From a virus, in the IMG/VR virus record IMGVR_UViG_3300030331_006345, positions 1 to 43,523 of that record: a stretch of 43,523 bases of DNA, one strand, 5' to 3'. Positions 34,166 to 41,329 of this stretch are shown in pieces. The translations under genes were made by a program, and so were the position numbers. Under the pieces are notes generated by a model, which was not told the DNA's origin, ran no database searches, and saw nothing but the letters and a program-made list of their open reading frames with translations. The stretch's first letter is position 1; each line of letters opens with the position of its first letter.

Positions 34166-35136
34166 CAAAATAGGTCGTCTGCATCAAATGTCTGTGAATT
34201 TTTTGAGTATTCGACAGGTCTAGAATGGAAAAAATCTGTGGCATTATTTCCCATTAATTCCTCTTCGAACCACATTGTATCTTCTAGTATAGAAGTTTCA
34301 ACATTAAATGCAGGTTCAAAACCTATTTTTTCTAAAGAATCATTGATTCTATTTTTTATGAATTCTTTTAAGATATCAGCGCTCAAGCCTTTTTCATTAA
34401 AACCGTTAACCATCCAGTCAATAATCTTACCTTCTGCAATAAAAGCTTCTTTAGCTTCATGCTTTATTCTTTCTTCTAGCTCTTTATCAAAAAGCTCAGG
34501 GTATTCGCTTCTTATGGTGTTGATTATCTTAATCCCAGCCAACGCATGAATGTTTTCTTCATTTCTAGTATACTTGACTTGCTGTCCAGTATCTTTAAGG
34601 ACGTTCCTATAACGATTAAACCAGTTAACAATATAAAACTGCGAAAAGAGAGAAACATTCTCCACAAAAAGCGTGAAAAGAATGATGGAATATACATATT
34701 GTTTTTTTGAATCTTTATAAAATTTGTGATTGTATTTTCTAAGATATTTTACACGACCTTCGATAAAATCTAATTTTAAATTTTCCTCAAATACATCCTC
34801 AAGCCCAAGCACTTTGAGCAGTCTTTCATAGGCATTATTATGGATTACTTCAATATTAGCCATAACATATCCTAGATCAGTTAAGCTAGGGTGAGGAAGG
34901 TTATCACCCAGTTTACTCCAAAACTTTTTCACGGCGACTTCTATCTGCCCAATAGCAGAAAGTGTGCGGATAATCATATCCCTCTCTTTGGGGGATAAAT
35001 TAACATTAAAGTCTTGTATATCGCTGCTAAAACTGAATTCTTTGTCTGTCCAAAACCCGTTGTGCATTGCCTCGATAAATTCTTGCGCCCAGGGATAATG
35101 ATCGGGCTTACGTGATAATTGTTCTTGGAAAATCAT
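34165..35136 (-). CDS. nrdB: Ribonucleoside-diphosphate reductase, small (beta) subunit
   Basis: A 323-residue ferritin-like protein. Metal ligands are E66 (QIEVAVKKFW), E96 and H99 (NIEVIHNNAY), E159 (LFVENVSLF), and E194 with H197 (NEENIHAL). The radical tyrosine is Y103, four after H99 as in class I enzymes. The first ligand is Glu rather than the usual Asp. It generates the radical for NrdA, which follows immediately. First gene of the long leftward block: a promoter-like sequence ends 9 bases before its ATG and there is no clear Shine-Dalgarno site. Confidence 0.95.
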   Translation of the reverse strand: MIFQEQLSRKPDHYPWAQEFIEAMHNGFWTDKEFSFSSDIQDFNVNLSPKERDMIIRTLSAIGQIEVAVKKFWSKLGDNLPHPSLTDLGYVMANIEVIHNNAYERLLKVLGLEDVFEENLKLDFIEGRVKYLRKYNHKFYKDSKKQYVYSIILFTLFVENVSLFSQFYIVNWFNRYRNVLKDTGQQVKYTRNEENIHALAGIKIINTIRSEYPELFDKELEERIKHEAKEAFIAEGKIIDWMVNGFNEKGLSADILKEFIKNRINDSLEKIGFEPAFNVETSILEDTMWFEEELMGNNATDFFHSRPVEYSKNSQTFDADDLF

Positions 35137-35145
35137 AGTTAGAAA

Positions 35146-35174
35146 GTTTTACACTTGAGTAGCTGTATCGTCAA
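35146..35174 (-). promoter_or_regulatory. Leftward sigma-70-like promoter upstream of nrdB
   Basis: On the minus strand TTGACG (35174-35169), a 17-base spacer and TAAAAC (35151-35146). The -35 matches 5 of 6 and the -10 matches 4 of 6 consensus positions. The predicted start is only about 3 bases before the nrdB ATG, so the message would be nearly leaderless. A second weaker pair (TTGTCA, 18 bases, TAAATT) lies further upstream. Confidence 0.45.
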
Positions 35175-35194
35175 ATATTAAAATCAAATTTAGC

Positions 35195-35237
35195 AAAAAA
35201 ATTTTTTTCTTGACAAATTTTAAGTTAGGAGTATAAT
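35195..35237 (+). promoter_or_regulatory. Near-perfect sigma-70 promoter with A/T-tract for the sigma-ssb operon
   Basis: TTGACA (35210-35215), a 16-base spacer, then TATAAT (35232-35237): both boxes match consensus at 6 of 6 positions. An A7T7 tract (35195-35208) directly upstream could act as an UP element or bend the DNA. The start is expected near 35244, leaving a leader of about 110 bases before the sigma gene. This looks like a strong early promoter read by the host polymerase. Confidence 0.8.
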
Positions 35238-35263
35238 ACCGTGAAACGGAACAAGGACGCTAT

Positions 35264-35313
35264 TGTAACTATAACGTAACAGGTATGAATTACGTATACT
35301 GTAACGATAACGT
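35264..35313 (+). promoter_or_regulatory. Operator-like direct and inverted repeats in the sigma-gene leader
   Basis: TGTAACTATAACGT (35264-35277) and TGTAACGATAACGT (35300-35313) agree at 13 of 14 positions, with starts 36 bases apart. Between them is an imperfect dyad (GTAACAGGTAT at 35276-35286 against ATACTGTAAC at 35296-35305). A TATAAT at 35316-35321 follows. The layout fits a repressor or activator site. The rest of 35244-35355 is AT-rich with no gene. Confidence 0.45.
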
Positions 35314-35355
35314 TTTATAATATATTTAATTATTATATAATTATATATAAATAAA

Positions 35356-35964
35356 ATGGAAAAAAGTGAAATAGATGCTAACATAGATCCTGTGCAGAGC
35401 GATTTAACTTTAATCAACAGGATTAAGGAAGATAATGATCAAGATAGTCTACTTGAGCTGATCAATAGGCATTCTGGAATTTACCACACTATGGTCAATT
35501 ATTTCCTATCTGGGTCTAACAATAACCTGGAAAAAAATGTTTTAAATCAGGAAAAAGATTTAGCTATTTACGACTCAGCTAAAAATTATGATCCAAATAG
35601 GAAAACTAAATTTTCAACGCATTTGGCTAATCAAACTAAATGGAAATGCCTTAACATTTTAAATAAAAAGAAAAAAGTTAAGGAAGTTTTTTTAGATGAT
35701 GAGGAATGCTTTATTGAGCCGTATTCTGATTCTTTCTATGAAAATCTTAAAAAAGAAGAGGCTTTAGCGGCTTTTTCAAAATGCTTGAAAAAAGAGCAAG
35801 ACGAAAGAATAAAAAAAATTATTGACAGGAGATATAATGTGAGTAATAATAAGCTCACTCCTTGGAGAGAAATAGCAGAGGATCTCGACATGAGCATTCA
35901 AGGCTGTATAAATCTTCATAATAAATTTATAGATAAAGTAAAAAAACAAACTCATAATGTATAA
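35356..35964 (+). CDS. Phage RNA polymerase sigma factor (gp55-like sigma-70 family)
   Basis: A 202-residue protein. Region 2-like sequence spans about residues 30-105: LLELINRHSGIYHTMVNYFL, then LAIYDSAKNYDPNRKTKFST and HLANQTKWKCLNIL, which matches 'AvxkFDPxxGxkFsTYaxxxI'. Region 4-like sequence is in the C-terminus (ERIKKIIDRRYN, TPWREIAEDLDMSIQGCINL) with a helix-turn-helix. No region 3 is evident. Like T4 gp55, it would direct host RNA polymerase to phage late promoters. First gene of the rightward operon, read from a strong promoter. No Shine-Dalgarno site; TATAAATA stands 2 bases before the ATG. Overlaps ssb by 8 bases. Confidence 0.83.
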   Translation: MEKSEIDANIDPVQSDLTLINRIKEDNDQDSLLELINRHSGIYHTMVNYFLSGSNNNLEKNVLNQEKDLAIYDSAKNYDPNRKTKFSTHLANQTKWKCLNILNKKKKVKEVFLDDEECFIEPYSDSFYENLKKEEALAAFSKCLKKEQDERIKKIIDRRYNVSNNKLTPWREIAEDLDMSIQGCINLHNKFIDKVKKQTHNV

Positions 35965-36331
35965 TTCAATAACATCAGCCGCATATCTTGTAAAAGATCC
36001 TGAAGTAAGAACTACCAACACTGGTAAAAAAGTAACCAACCTTAGGGTCGGTGTGTCATCAGCAAACGCTAAAACAAAGTGTTTTATTGATGTAGAATAC
36101 TGGGATAAAACAGCAGAACTAGCAGAAAAATATCTCAGCAAAGGTAGAGAGTTTATTGTTCAAGGAGAACTTTGCATGTCAAGCTGGGAGAAAGATGGCA
36201 AAAACTATAGTAAGTACTTTATTAGAGGTAAAGATCTTCAGTTCTTGTCTAACTCTAAAAAGAGTGACTCTGATGGCGGTGGCGATCAGAAAGATAGTGC
36301 AGATAATTCATCTGACGATGTTCCATTTTAA
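35957..36331 (+). CDS. ssb: Single-stranded DNA-binding protein
   Basis: A 124-residue SSB. The OB fold is clear: NSITSAAYLVKDPEVRTTNT, KKVTNLRVGVSSA, KCFIDVEYWDKTAELAEKYL, KGREFIVQGELCM and WEKDGKNYSKYFIRGKDLQF. A Ser/Asp-rich linker leads to the acidic tip SSDDVPF, like the DDIPF tail of bacterial SSB used to recruit partners. It protects ssDNA at the phage fork. Starts within the sigma gene, and its TAA shares a base with the next ATG (TAATG). Confidence 0.95.
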   Translation: MYNSITSAAYLVKDPEVRTTNTGKKVTNLRVGVSSANAKTKCFIDVEYWDKTAELAEKYLSKGREFIVQGELCMSSWEKDGKNYSKYFIRGKDLQFLSNSKKSDSDGGGDQKDSADNSSDDVPF

Positions 36332-37410
36332 TGAAGTTGCTTTTAGAAGTTCCTTTAAACAGGCTTAGCTTCGGGAACGTAGCTTTTAATTTAATACGAG
36401 AGCTACATAAAAAAGAAGTTGATATAGGTATATTTCCAATTGGAGATCCTGATCTTTCAGCTTACGATTTTTCCGAAGATCTTAAAAAGTATATAGAAAA
36501 TGCTATAAATGCCAGGTTTGATTATTTATCTCAAGACATACCTAGCTTTAAGCTTTGGCACTTAAATGGTAGTGAAAATAGGAAAACTAAAAATCAGTAC
36601 CTTTTTACTTTTTATGAGTGCAATCAACCTACGCCAATAGAGTCTGCAATATGTAACGTGCAAGACCATGTTTTCTTTAGCTCAAATGATGCTATAGATA
36701 ATTTTAAAAGAGTCGGTTGCAATAATACAAGTTTCCTACCTTTGGGTTTAGATGAGGATTTTAAAACAACTGGGAAAACTTACATGGAGGGTGTCACTCA
36801 TTTTGGGCTTATGGGTAAGTTCGAAAACAGAAAACACACCCAAAAAATAATACAGACTTGGTTAAAAAAGTACGGCAACAACAGTAAATATTTATTAACT
36901 TGCTGTATTACAAATCCATTTTTTAAGGAAGATCAAATGCAGGGTTTGATTAATAATACTCTAGGAGGAGTACATTATAGCAATATAAACTTTCTTCCTG
37001 TGCTTCAAAAAAATAGCGAAGTAAATGAGTTTTTAAATTCTATAGATATTGATCTTACTGGATTATCAGGAGGAGAGGGTTGGAATTTGCCAGCTTTCAA
37101 TGCAACTTGTTTAGGTAAGTGGAGTATAGTTTTAAACTGTACATCTCACAAAGATTGGGCAACAAATGAAAATAGTATTTTGATTAACCCATCTGGCAAT
37201 ATGCCTGTTTCTGATGGAATGTTTTTTAATGAACAGCAACCATTTAATCAGGGAACTTTTTATACTTGGACTGAGGATGAGGCAGTTTGGGCAATGGAAG
37301 AAGCCGAAGAAAAGGTGGGACAGATTAACACAGAGGGTGTCAAGCTTGGAGACAATATGACCTACTCTAAAACTGTTGATTGTATTTTATCCCTTGTTTT
37401 TAAGGGTTAA
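36331..37410 (+). CDS. GT-B glycosyltransferase (GT4-like)
   Basis: A 359-residue protein. The N-terminal start (MKLLLEVPLNRLSFGNVAFN) has the Gly-rich first loop. THFGLMGKFENRKHTQKIIQ is the typical second-domain strand with Arg-Lys. DIDLTGLSGGEGWNLPAFNA carries the GGEGWNLP donor loop, equivalent to 'GxxEGFGxxxxE'. NCTSHKDWAT and SILINPSGN follow as in GT4 proteins. It lies apart from the main glycan cluster, in the early-type operon with sigma and ssb. It could modify phage or host surface molecules early, or glucosylate DNA, but no evidence selects among these. Confidence 0.72.
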   Translation: MKLLLEVPLNRLSFGNVAFNLIRELHKKEVDIGIFPIGDPDLSAYDFSEDLKKYIENAINARFDYLSQDIPSFKLWHLNGSENRKTKNQYLFTFYECNQPTPIESAICNVQDHVFFSSNDAIDNFKRVGCNNTSFLPLGLDEDFKTTGKTYMEGVTHFGLMGKFENRKHTQKIIQTWLKKYGNNSKYLLTCCITNPFFKEDQMQGLINNTLGGVHYSNINFLPVLQKNSEVNEFLNSIDIDLTGLSGGEGWNLPAFNATCLGKWSIVLNCTSHKDWATNENSILINPSGNMPVSDGMFFNEQQPFNQGTFYTWTEDEAVWAMEEAEEKVGQINTEGVKLGDNMTYSKTVDCILSLVFKG

Positions 37411-37446
37411 AGCATTGGCACGAATACTGTTAATATATAAGGTATT

Positions 37447-37749
37447 ATGACTACATTATTTAATATATTAAACGATATACAATCCCAGGTAACTCCAACA
37501 GATGATAAAGACGCTTACGAGGTTGAATTTTCATTTGCTGGTTTTTCAAAAAGCCAAATTAAAATAACCGCTACTGATGAGCTACTAACTGTTGAAGCTA
37601 AAAACAAAAAAGATTCTAAGAAAAAGACTGTTGGTTTATACAACAAAATTTCTTTAGAACATATTGTGGCAGAATACAGCCATGGCCTTCTAAAGTTAAC
37701 ACTTCCAAAAAAAGGTGTAAACGGAGGTAGAGAAATTAAAATAACTTAA
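37447..37749 (+). CDS. Small heat shock protein (Hsp20/alpha-crystallin)
   Basis: A 100-residue protein that is almost entirely an alpha-crystallin domain: YEVEFSFAGFSKSQIKITAT, ELLTVEAKNKK, GLYNKISL and the signature GLLKLTLPKK. The N-terminal arm is short and the C-terminal IxI motif is absent, so large oligomers may be limited. Such proteins hold unfolded proteins and occur in many marine T4-like phages. It is preceded by 36 non-coding bases with a weak AAGG ribosome site. Its TAA overlaps the next ATG. Confidence 0.9.
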   Translation: MTTLFNILNDIQSQVTPTDDKDAYEVEFSFAGFSKSQIKITATDELLTVEAKNKKDSKKKTVGLYNKISLEHIVAEYSHGLLKLTLPKKGVNGGREIKIT

Positions 37750-38135
37750 TGCCAATTTACGTATATAAACACCCTGAAAAAGAAGAATACATTGAAGTCC
37801 TTCAAGGCATGAATGATGAACATGTATATGAACAAGATGGTTTAGCTTGGGAGCGGGTTTTTCTCGCTCCCAACGCATCTATCGATAGTGATGTAGATCC
37901 ATTCAATGGTAGACAGTTTGTTGATGCAACAGCAAACAAAAAAGGCACAGTAGGAGATATGATGGATTTTTCAAAAGAACTTAGCGAAAAAAGAGCTAAA
38001 TCAAATGGGGGTGTTGACCCTGTAAAAAAACAATATTATAAGAATTACTCTGAAGCTCGTAATGGAGCTAAACATCCTAAAGAAATTAGAGAAAAGGGTT
38101 ACGAGAGTAAAAATGTAAAAATAGATTTTGATTAG
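37749..38135 (+). CDS. Small conserved phage protein, FmdB-like N-terminus
   Basis: A 128-residue protein. It starts MPIYVYKHPEKEEYIEVLQG, resembling the FmdB family ('MPxYxYxCxxCG'), but the zinc cysteines are missing. The middle (WERVFLAPNASIDSDVDPFN) and the end (GTVGDMMDFSKELSEKRAKS, then GGVDPVKKQYYKNYSEARNG) follow the pattern of a protein common in marine phage genomes. Role unknown. It converges on the tail gene that ends at 38132; the two stop codons overlap (TAG at 38133-38135, and TAA of the opposite strand at 38134-38132). Confidence 0.72.
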   Translation: MPIYVYKHPEKEEYIEVLQGMNDEHVYEQDGLAWERVFLAPNASIDSDVDPFNGRQFVDATANKKGTVGDMMDFSKELSEKRAKSNGGVDPVKKQYYKNYSEARNGAKHPKEIREKGYESKNVKIDFD

Positions 38136-39538
38136 GTATAATAAGTACCACTCAATCTTAATCCTCTCTTCTCAGTAACCTCAAAAGTAAATGAAGCATT
38201 AAAAGTCATAATGCCATTTACAGGTAAAGAGTAGCTAAAATTTTCAAGCTTTGCTCCATCAATGTTGTAAGACATATTTTTACCAGAACCATCTAAAACT
38301 AAATCAAAAGTATAATCTGTTTCGTTAGCTAAGATACCAGATATTGTTCCATCATCATATCCAGAAACTAATGAACTAACATTAAATGTTCCCTGGGCTG
38401 GCATTTGAGCTTTTCGGTTATAAGCATAATCACTTCCTAAGCCATAAGAAGATGTTCTCTGTAAGGCAACAGATAAATCTAGAGATTGTACGAAATGAAT
38501 TCCAGAAAGATTTTGTCCACCTGCCTGTAGATTTTGTAGGGTTATAGTGCTATCAGAATTTTTTGGATTAACTAAAACAGGATTTTTTGTCCCAGTTGTA
38601 AACAAAAATCTAGCTCTACCTACATTGTTTGCGTTACCACTTTCTAGATTTATTGCAGGAGAAGCCATACTGGTTCCAGTAAGTCCTTCAAACTTCATAT
38701 TAGAACAAACATAACTTGTTGTTACAGTTGGTAAAGAATCAACTCCATAGGTAAGGCCATAAGAGCTTAAAAAGCAATTTCCAAAAGCCGCACTTTCAAA
38801 ATTATTTAGATTGTTCGCTGCGCTTGGCGTATTAGCTTGACCCCCCATTGCAGAGTGGTATTGACAATAATAGTAAAGAGTTGGTGCGTCATCAGCTACC
38901 ACTATGGTAGTTTTATGATTACCGTCGTCTTTTGTAACTCCGACTGTATATTCTGAACCTCCTCCATGTGTTCCATTTGGTGTTGTTGAAAATCTTACTG
39001 GGTGACTTGTGGCAGCTGACCAATCAAATATGTATGTATTACCTTCAATTAGTTCTAAAGTTGGTTGCTGAACTCCATCAATAAAATACTTGTTACCACC
39101 TCCAATGTTCTGAAATGTAACAGTAAAAGTAGTGGTTGCACCGTCTTTTAAATTAATTAAATTTAAAGCATCAAGCTCTTGATCTGGATTATTTAATAAA
39201 TAAAAATTTGTATTATTTTCTAAAGTGCCAGAGAAAGCTTGTATTGAGTTGTTATAACTATCAACTGTTTTTATAAAGTTGCCATGAACCTCGTTTTCTA
39301 GTTTTGGTTCTGGATAGTATGAAAAACTTAGTTCTACATCAGGCTGGATAAAAACATCATTCAAACTAAAATCCTGAGTGCCAATTTGCTTAGAGGGTTG
39401 ATGCTCTATAGCTATTGCAAAACTTGTATTCTGAACAGCATTAAACAAATTCATATCTTGTGTACCAGTGCTAAAAGCCTCTGTACCAGTTGATACAGCC
39501 ACGATTGCATTGTTACTTTTTATGATATTTCTAGGCAT
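38132..39538 (-). CDS. Tail protein with cupredoxin-like insertion
   Basis: A 468-residue protein in the tail module. The two ends look like tail-tube or adaptor sequence (ALQRTSSYGLGSDYAYNRKA, GIMTFNASFTFEVTEKRGLR), related to its neighbours by place and composition. Residues about 135-237 are a cupredoxin-like insertion: TTFTVTFQNI, YFIDGVQQPTLELIEGNTYI, FDWSAATSHPVRFS, YTVGVTKDDG and TLYYYCQYHSAMGG. The four usual type-1 copper ligands are all there: H179, C225, H228 and M231, with C-x2-H-x2-M spacing. The module resembles the 'YYYCxxHxxMGG' repeats seen in marine phages and bacteria. Copper binding is inferred. Its role could be adhesion, stability or redox. Confidence 0.75.
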   Translation of the reverse strand: MPRNIIKSNNAIVAVSTGTEAFSTGTQDMNLFNAVQNTSFAIAIEHQPSKQIGTQDFSLNDVFIQPDVELSFSYYPEPKLENEVHGNFIKTVDSYNNSIQAFSGTLENNTNFYLLNNPDQELDALNLINLKDGATTTFTVTFQNIGGGNKYFIDGVQQPTLELIEGNTYIFDWSAATSHPVRFSTTPNGTHGGGSEYTVGVTKDDGNHKTTIVVADDAPTLYYYCQYHSAMGGQANTPSAANNLNNFESAAFGNCFLSSYGLTYGVDSLPTVTTSYVCSNMKFEGLTGTSMASPAINLESGNANNVGRARFLFTTGTKNPVLVNPKNSDSTITLQNLQAGGQNLSGIHFVQSLDLSVALQRTSSYGLGSDYAYNRKAQMPAQGTFNVSSLVSGYDDGTISGILANETDYTFDLVLDGSGKNMSYNIDGAKLENFSYSLPVNGIMTFNASFTFEVTEKRGLRLSGTYYT

Positions 39539-39539
39539 A

Positions 39540-40517
39540 TTATGATCCTGTTGGTATGATACCCAGCGGGTCTTCTACTAGAGTTACAGTTAAATTATTA
39601 GAATTAGCATAAATCCAAGTATGGCTCCATTGTGGGGAATAGTAAACTTTAGGTCTATTGTAGACGCTTGGAATATCGTGTTCAAATCTTCTATATCCAC
39701 CTTTATTTTCCAGGAAGTGCAGCATTGATTTTAACTGAACATCAGTGATGTTTGTATAGGAGTACGATGTATCAAACTTCGCTATGTTTTGAGTATTTTT
39801 CTTACCACCTAATCTTTGTACAAAAGAATTTTTGAAGTTTGTTTTATCTGATTTTATACCAACATTAAACTGCTGGGTTTGATCTGGTTCAAAGAAAAAC
39901 TTTTGAGTCCACATTGTAGAGGCTCCTGTAGGAGAGTTTGTCGCTGAACTAGTATGATCCCCTGTGCAGTAATAAAAATTATTTAAATTATTATTATTCA
40001 CGCCAGAATGAACCACATCATATTTTTTATATGCATTTGAAGGAACCCAACCCTGAAATTCTAAATTAGTAAAATTATTACCAGACCAATTAAATAAATT
40101 AGGCGCAGTATCAACAGCAACTTTTGCATTAAATGTTAAATTTTGATTATTGTTTACTTGTATAGAATACTGCTCGCAGAATCCAGACAAGTTTTTGTAA
40201 ATTCCTGAATTGTCAGCATTAAATTCAAAAGCAATAAATCCAGACTTACTCTCAAAAAAGTTTGCTAAACCGCTAGCATTATGTTCATTTACAGAATATT
40301 GAACATCAAATTCAGCTGTTAAACTGTTTTCAGATAAAGGAACTAGCTCATAATAAAAATCATCTGTAGTATAAGAGTTGAAAGAAGATTTAAAATTTAC
40401 GCTAGATCCATAGTTAGGAGTTAAGCTGTATTCATCTAACCTTCCTGACGCTTGTAAAGCTGCACCATCAGCACCAGAAAAGTTACGATTCCTATTATAA
40501 AATAAACTTTCGCTCAT
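39540..40517 (-). CDS. Minor tail protein (gpM-like) with chitin-binding-like insertion
   Basis: A 325-residue protein. The C-terminal part (LKSMLHFLENKGGYRRFEHD, then WSHTWIYANSNNLTVTLVE) matches the 'FLEaRgGxexFxW...CrxWsxxxxxxxxxTLxatfeE' pattern of phage minor tail proteins of the lambda gpM type. Residues about 157-206 form an insertion like CBM5/12 chitin-binding modules: W157, then NAYKKYDVVHSG, FYYCTGDHTSS and STMWTQKF (W203). It could anchor the tail tip to a surface glycan. Its TGA overlaps the next gene (ATGA). The N-terminus is specific to this phage group. Confidence 0.72.
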   Translation of the reverse strand: MSESLFYNRNRNFSGADGAALQASGRLDEYSLTPNYGSSVNFKSSFNSYTTDDFYYELVPLSENSLTAEFDVQYSVNEHNASGLANFFESKSGFIAFEFNADNSGIYKNLSGFCEQYSIQVNNNQNLTFNAKVAVDTAPNLFNWSGNNFTNLEFQGWVPSNAYKKYDVVHSGVNNNNLNNFYYCTGDHTSSATNSPTGASTMWTQKFFFEPDQTQQFNVGIKSDKTNFKNSFVQRLGGKKNTQNIAKFDTSYSYTNITDVQLKSMLHFLENKGGYRRFEHDIPSVYNRPKVYYSPQWSHTWIYANSNNLTVTLVEDPLGIIPTGS

Positions 40518-41329
40518 GATGAATGACCCATATAGTTTAAAGTTAATCTAAGAGAACCATCAGAAGAAGCATTTAAAGATTCACTTACTAAACAAGCATT
40601 TGGTATTGATGTATTAAGCAATGTAGATGTACCATCTCTTCCTTCAATAGTTAAGTTGACACTTCTGCTACTTTTGCCAGTCTCTAAAAATCTCCTACCA
40701 CTCTCCATAAAAGCATCATCAACTTCTATTTGTATTGTGGCATTAACTTGTAAGGGATTTAAATATTTAACTTCTACTGGCCCTTTTTGACCTACGCTAT
40801 AGTAAGGCTTTCTTCTTGGGCTTACGCTGTAATCAAAACCTATCACTCTATTCGTAGTACTATTATCACAAGTTGCAGTTATGCTTCCTTGGGATGGAAT
40901 AAATATAGATGGAGATGCAACACTTCCTGATGCACTGACACCAGTTCTCATTTCATCATAAACAGCAAAAGTAGCCGTCTCTTTGACAGGAGCGCCCACT
41001 GCACAGCTTACGGACCAATTGTTCAAATATCCACTTTGGAAGCCATATGAGTTACCCTCGTAGTGAATACTGCCCGATAAATTAGTGTCACCAGTGTAAG
41101 CTGGGCGACCACCTATACCAGACCCTAAAATAGAATTAGAAATTAAATCTCTAGTAAAAGAAAAAGTTTGATCAACATTACCCGCAACGGTTGTTAAACC
41201 CTCCGTATAACCAAGTGGGTTAACAACGTTTGTCGAATTACTGTAAGAAATGTCTACAGAATTGATGCCAGAAACCTCTTGTCCATCAAGAAACAATAAT
41301 GTATCATAATTTAACTTTGTACCAAACAT
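40514..41329 (-). CDS. Tail structural protein (tube-like)
   Basis: A 271-residue beta-rich protein, rich in Ser, Thr, Asn and Gly. It starts MFGTKLNYDTLLFLDGQEVS, then SYSNSTNVVNPLGYTEG, QTFSFTRDLISNSIL and SGYLNNWSVSCAVGAPVKET, and ends VNLTIEGRDGTSTLL and SDGSLRLTLNYMGHSS. The two-half beta pattern resembles phage tail tube proteins, but no family signature was recognised. Its start lies at the TAA of the tape-measure-like gene (TAATG), and the next gene overlaps its end (ATGA). In many phages the tube gene precedes the tape measure, so here it may instead be a distal tail or adaptor protein. Confidence 0.6.
   Translation of the reverse strand: MFGTKLNYDTLLFLDGQEVSGINSVDISYSNSTNVVNPLGYTEGLTTVAGNVDQTFSFTRDLISNSILGSGIGGRPAYTGDTNLSGSIHYEGNSYGFQSGYLNNWSVSCAVGAPVKETATFAVYDEMRTGVSASGSVASPSIFIPSQGSITATCDNSTTNRVIGFDYSVSPRRKPYYSVGQKGPVEVKYLNPLQVNATIQIEVDDAFMESGRRFLETGKSSRSVNLTIEGRDGTSTLLNTSIPNACLVSESLNASSDGSLRLTLNYMGHSS

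Noticed and set aside
35776-36141. Leftward open frame opposite the sigma and ssb genes.
   Set aside because: Antisense of two well-supported genes; no domain pattern.
37391-37406. CCCTT-loop-AAGGG hairpin at the end of the glycosyltransferase gene.
   Set aside because: Only 5 base pairs, inside the coding end, and no T run follows. Too weak for a terminator call.
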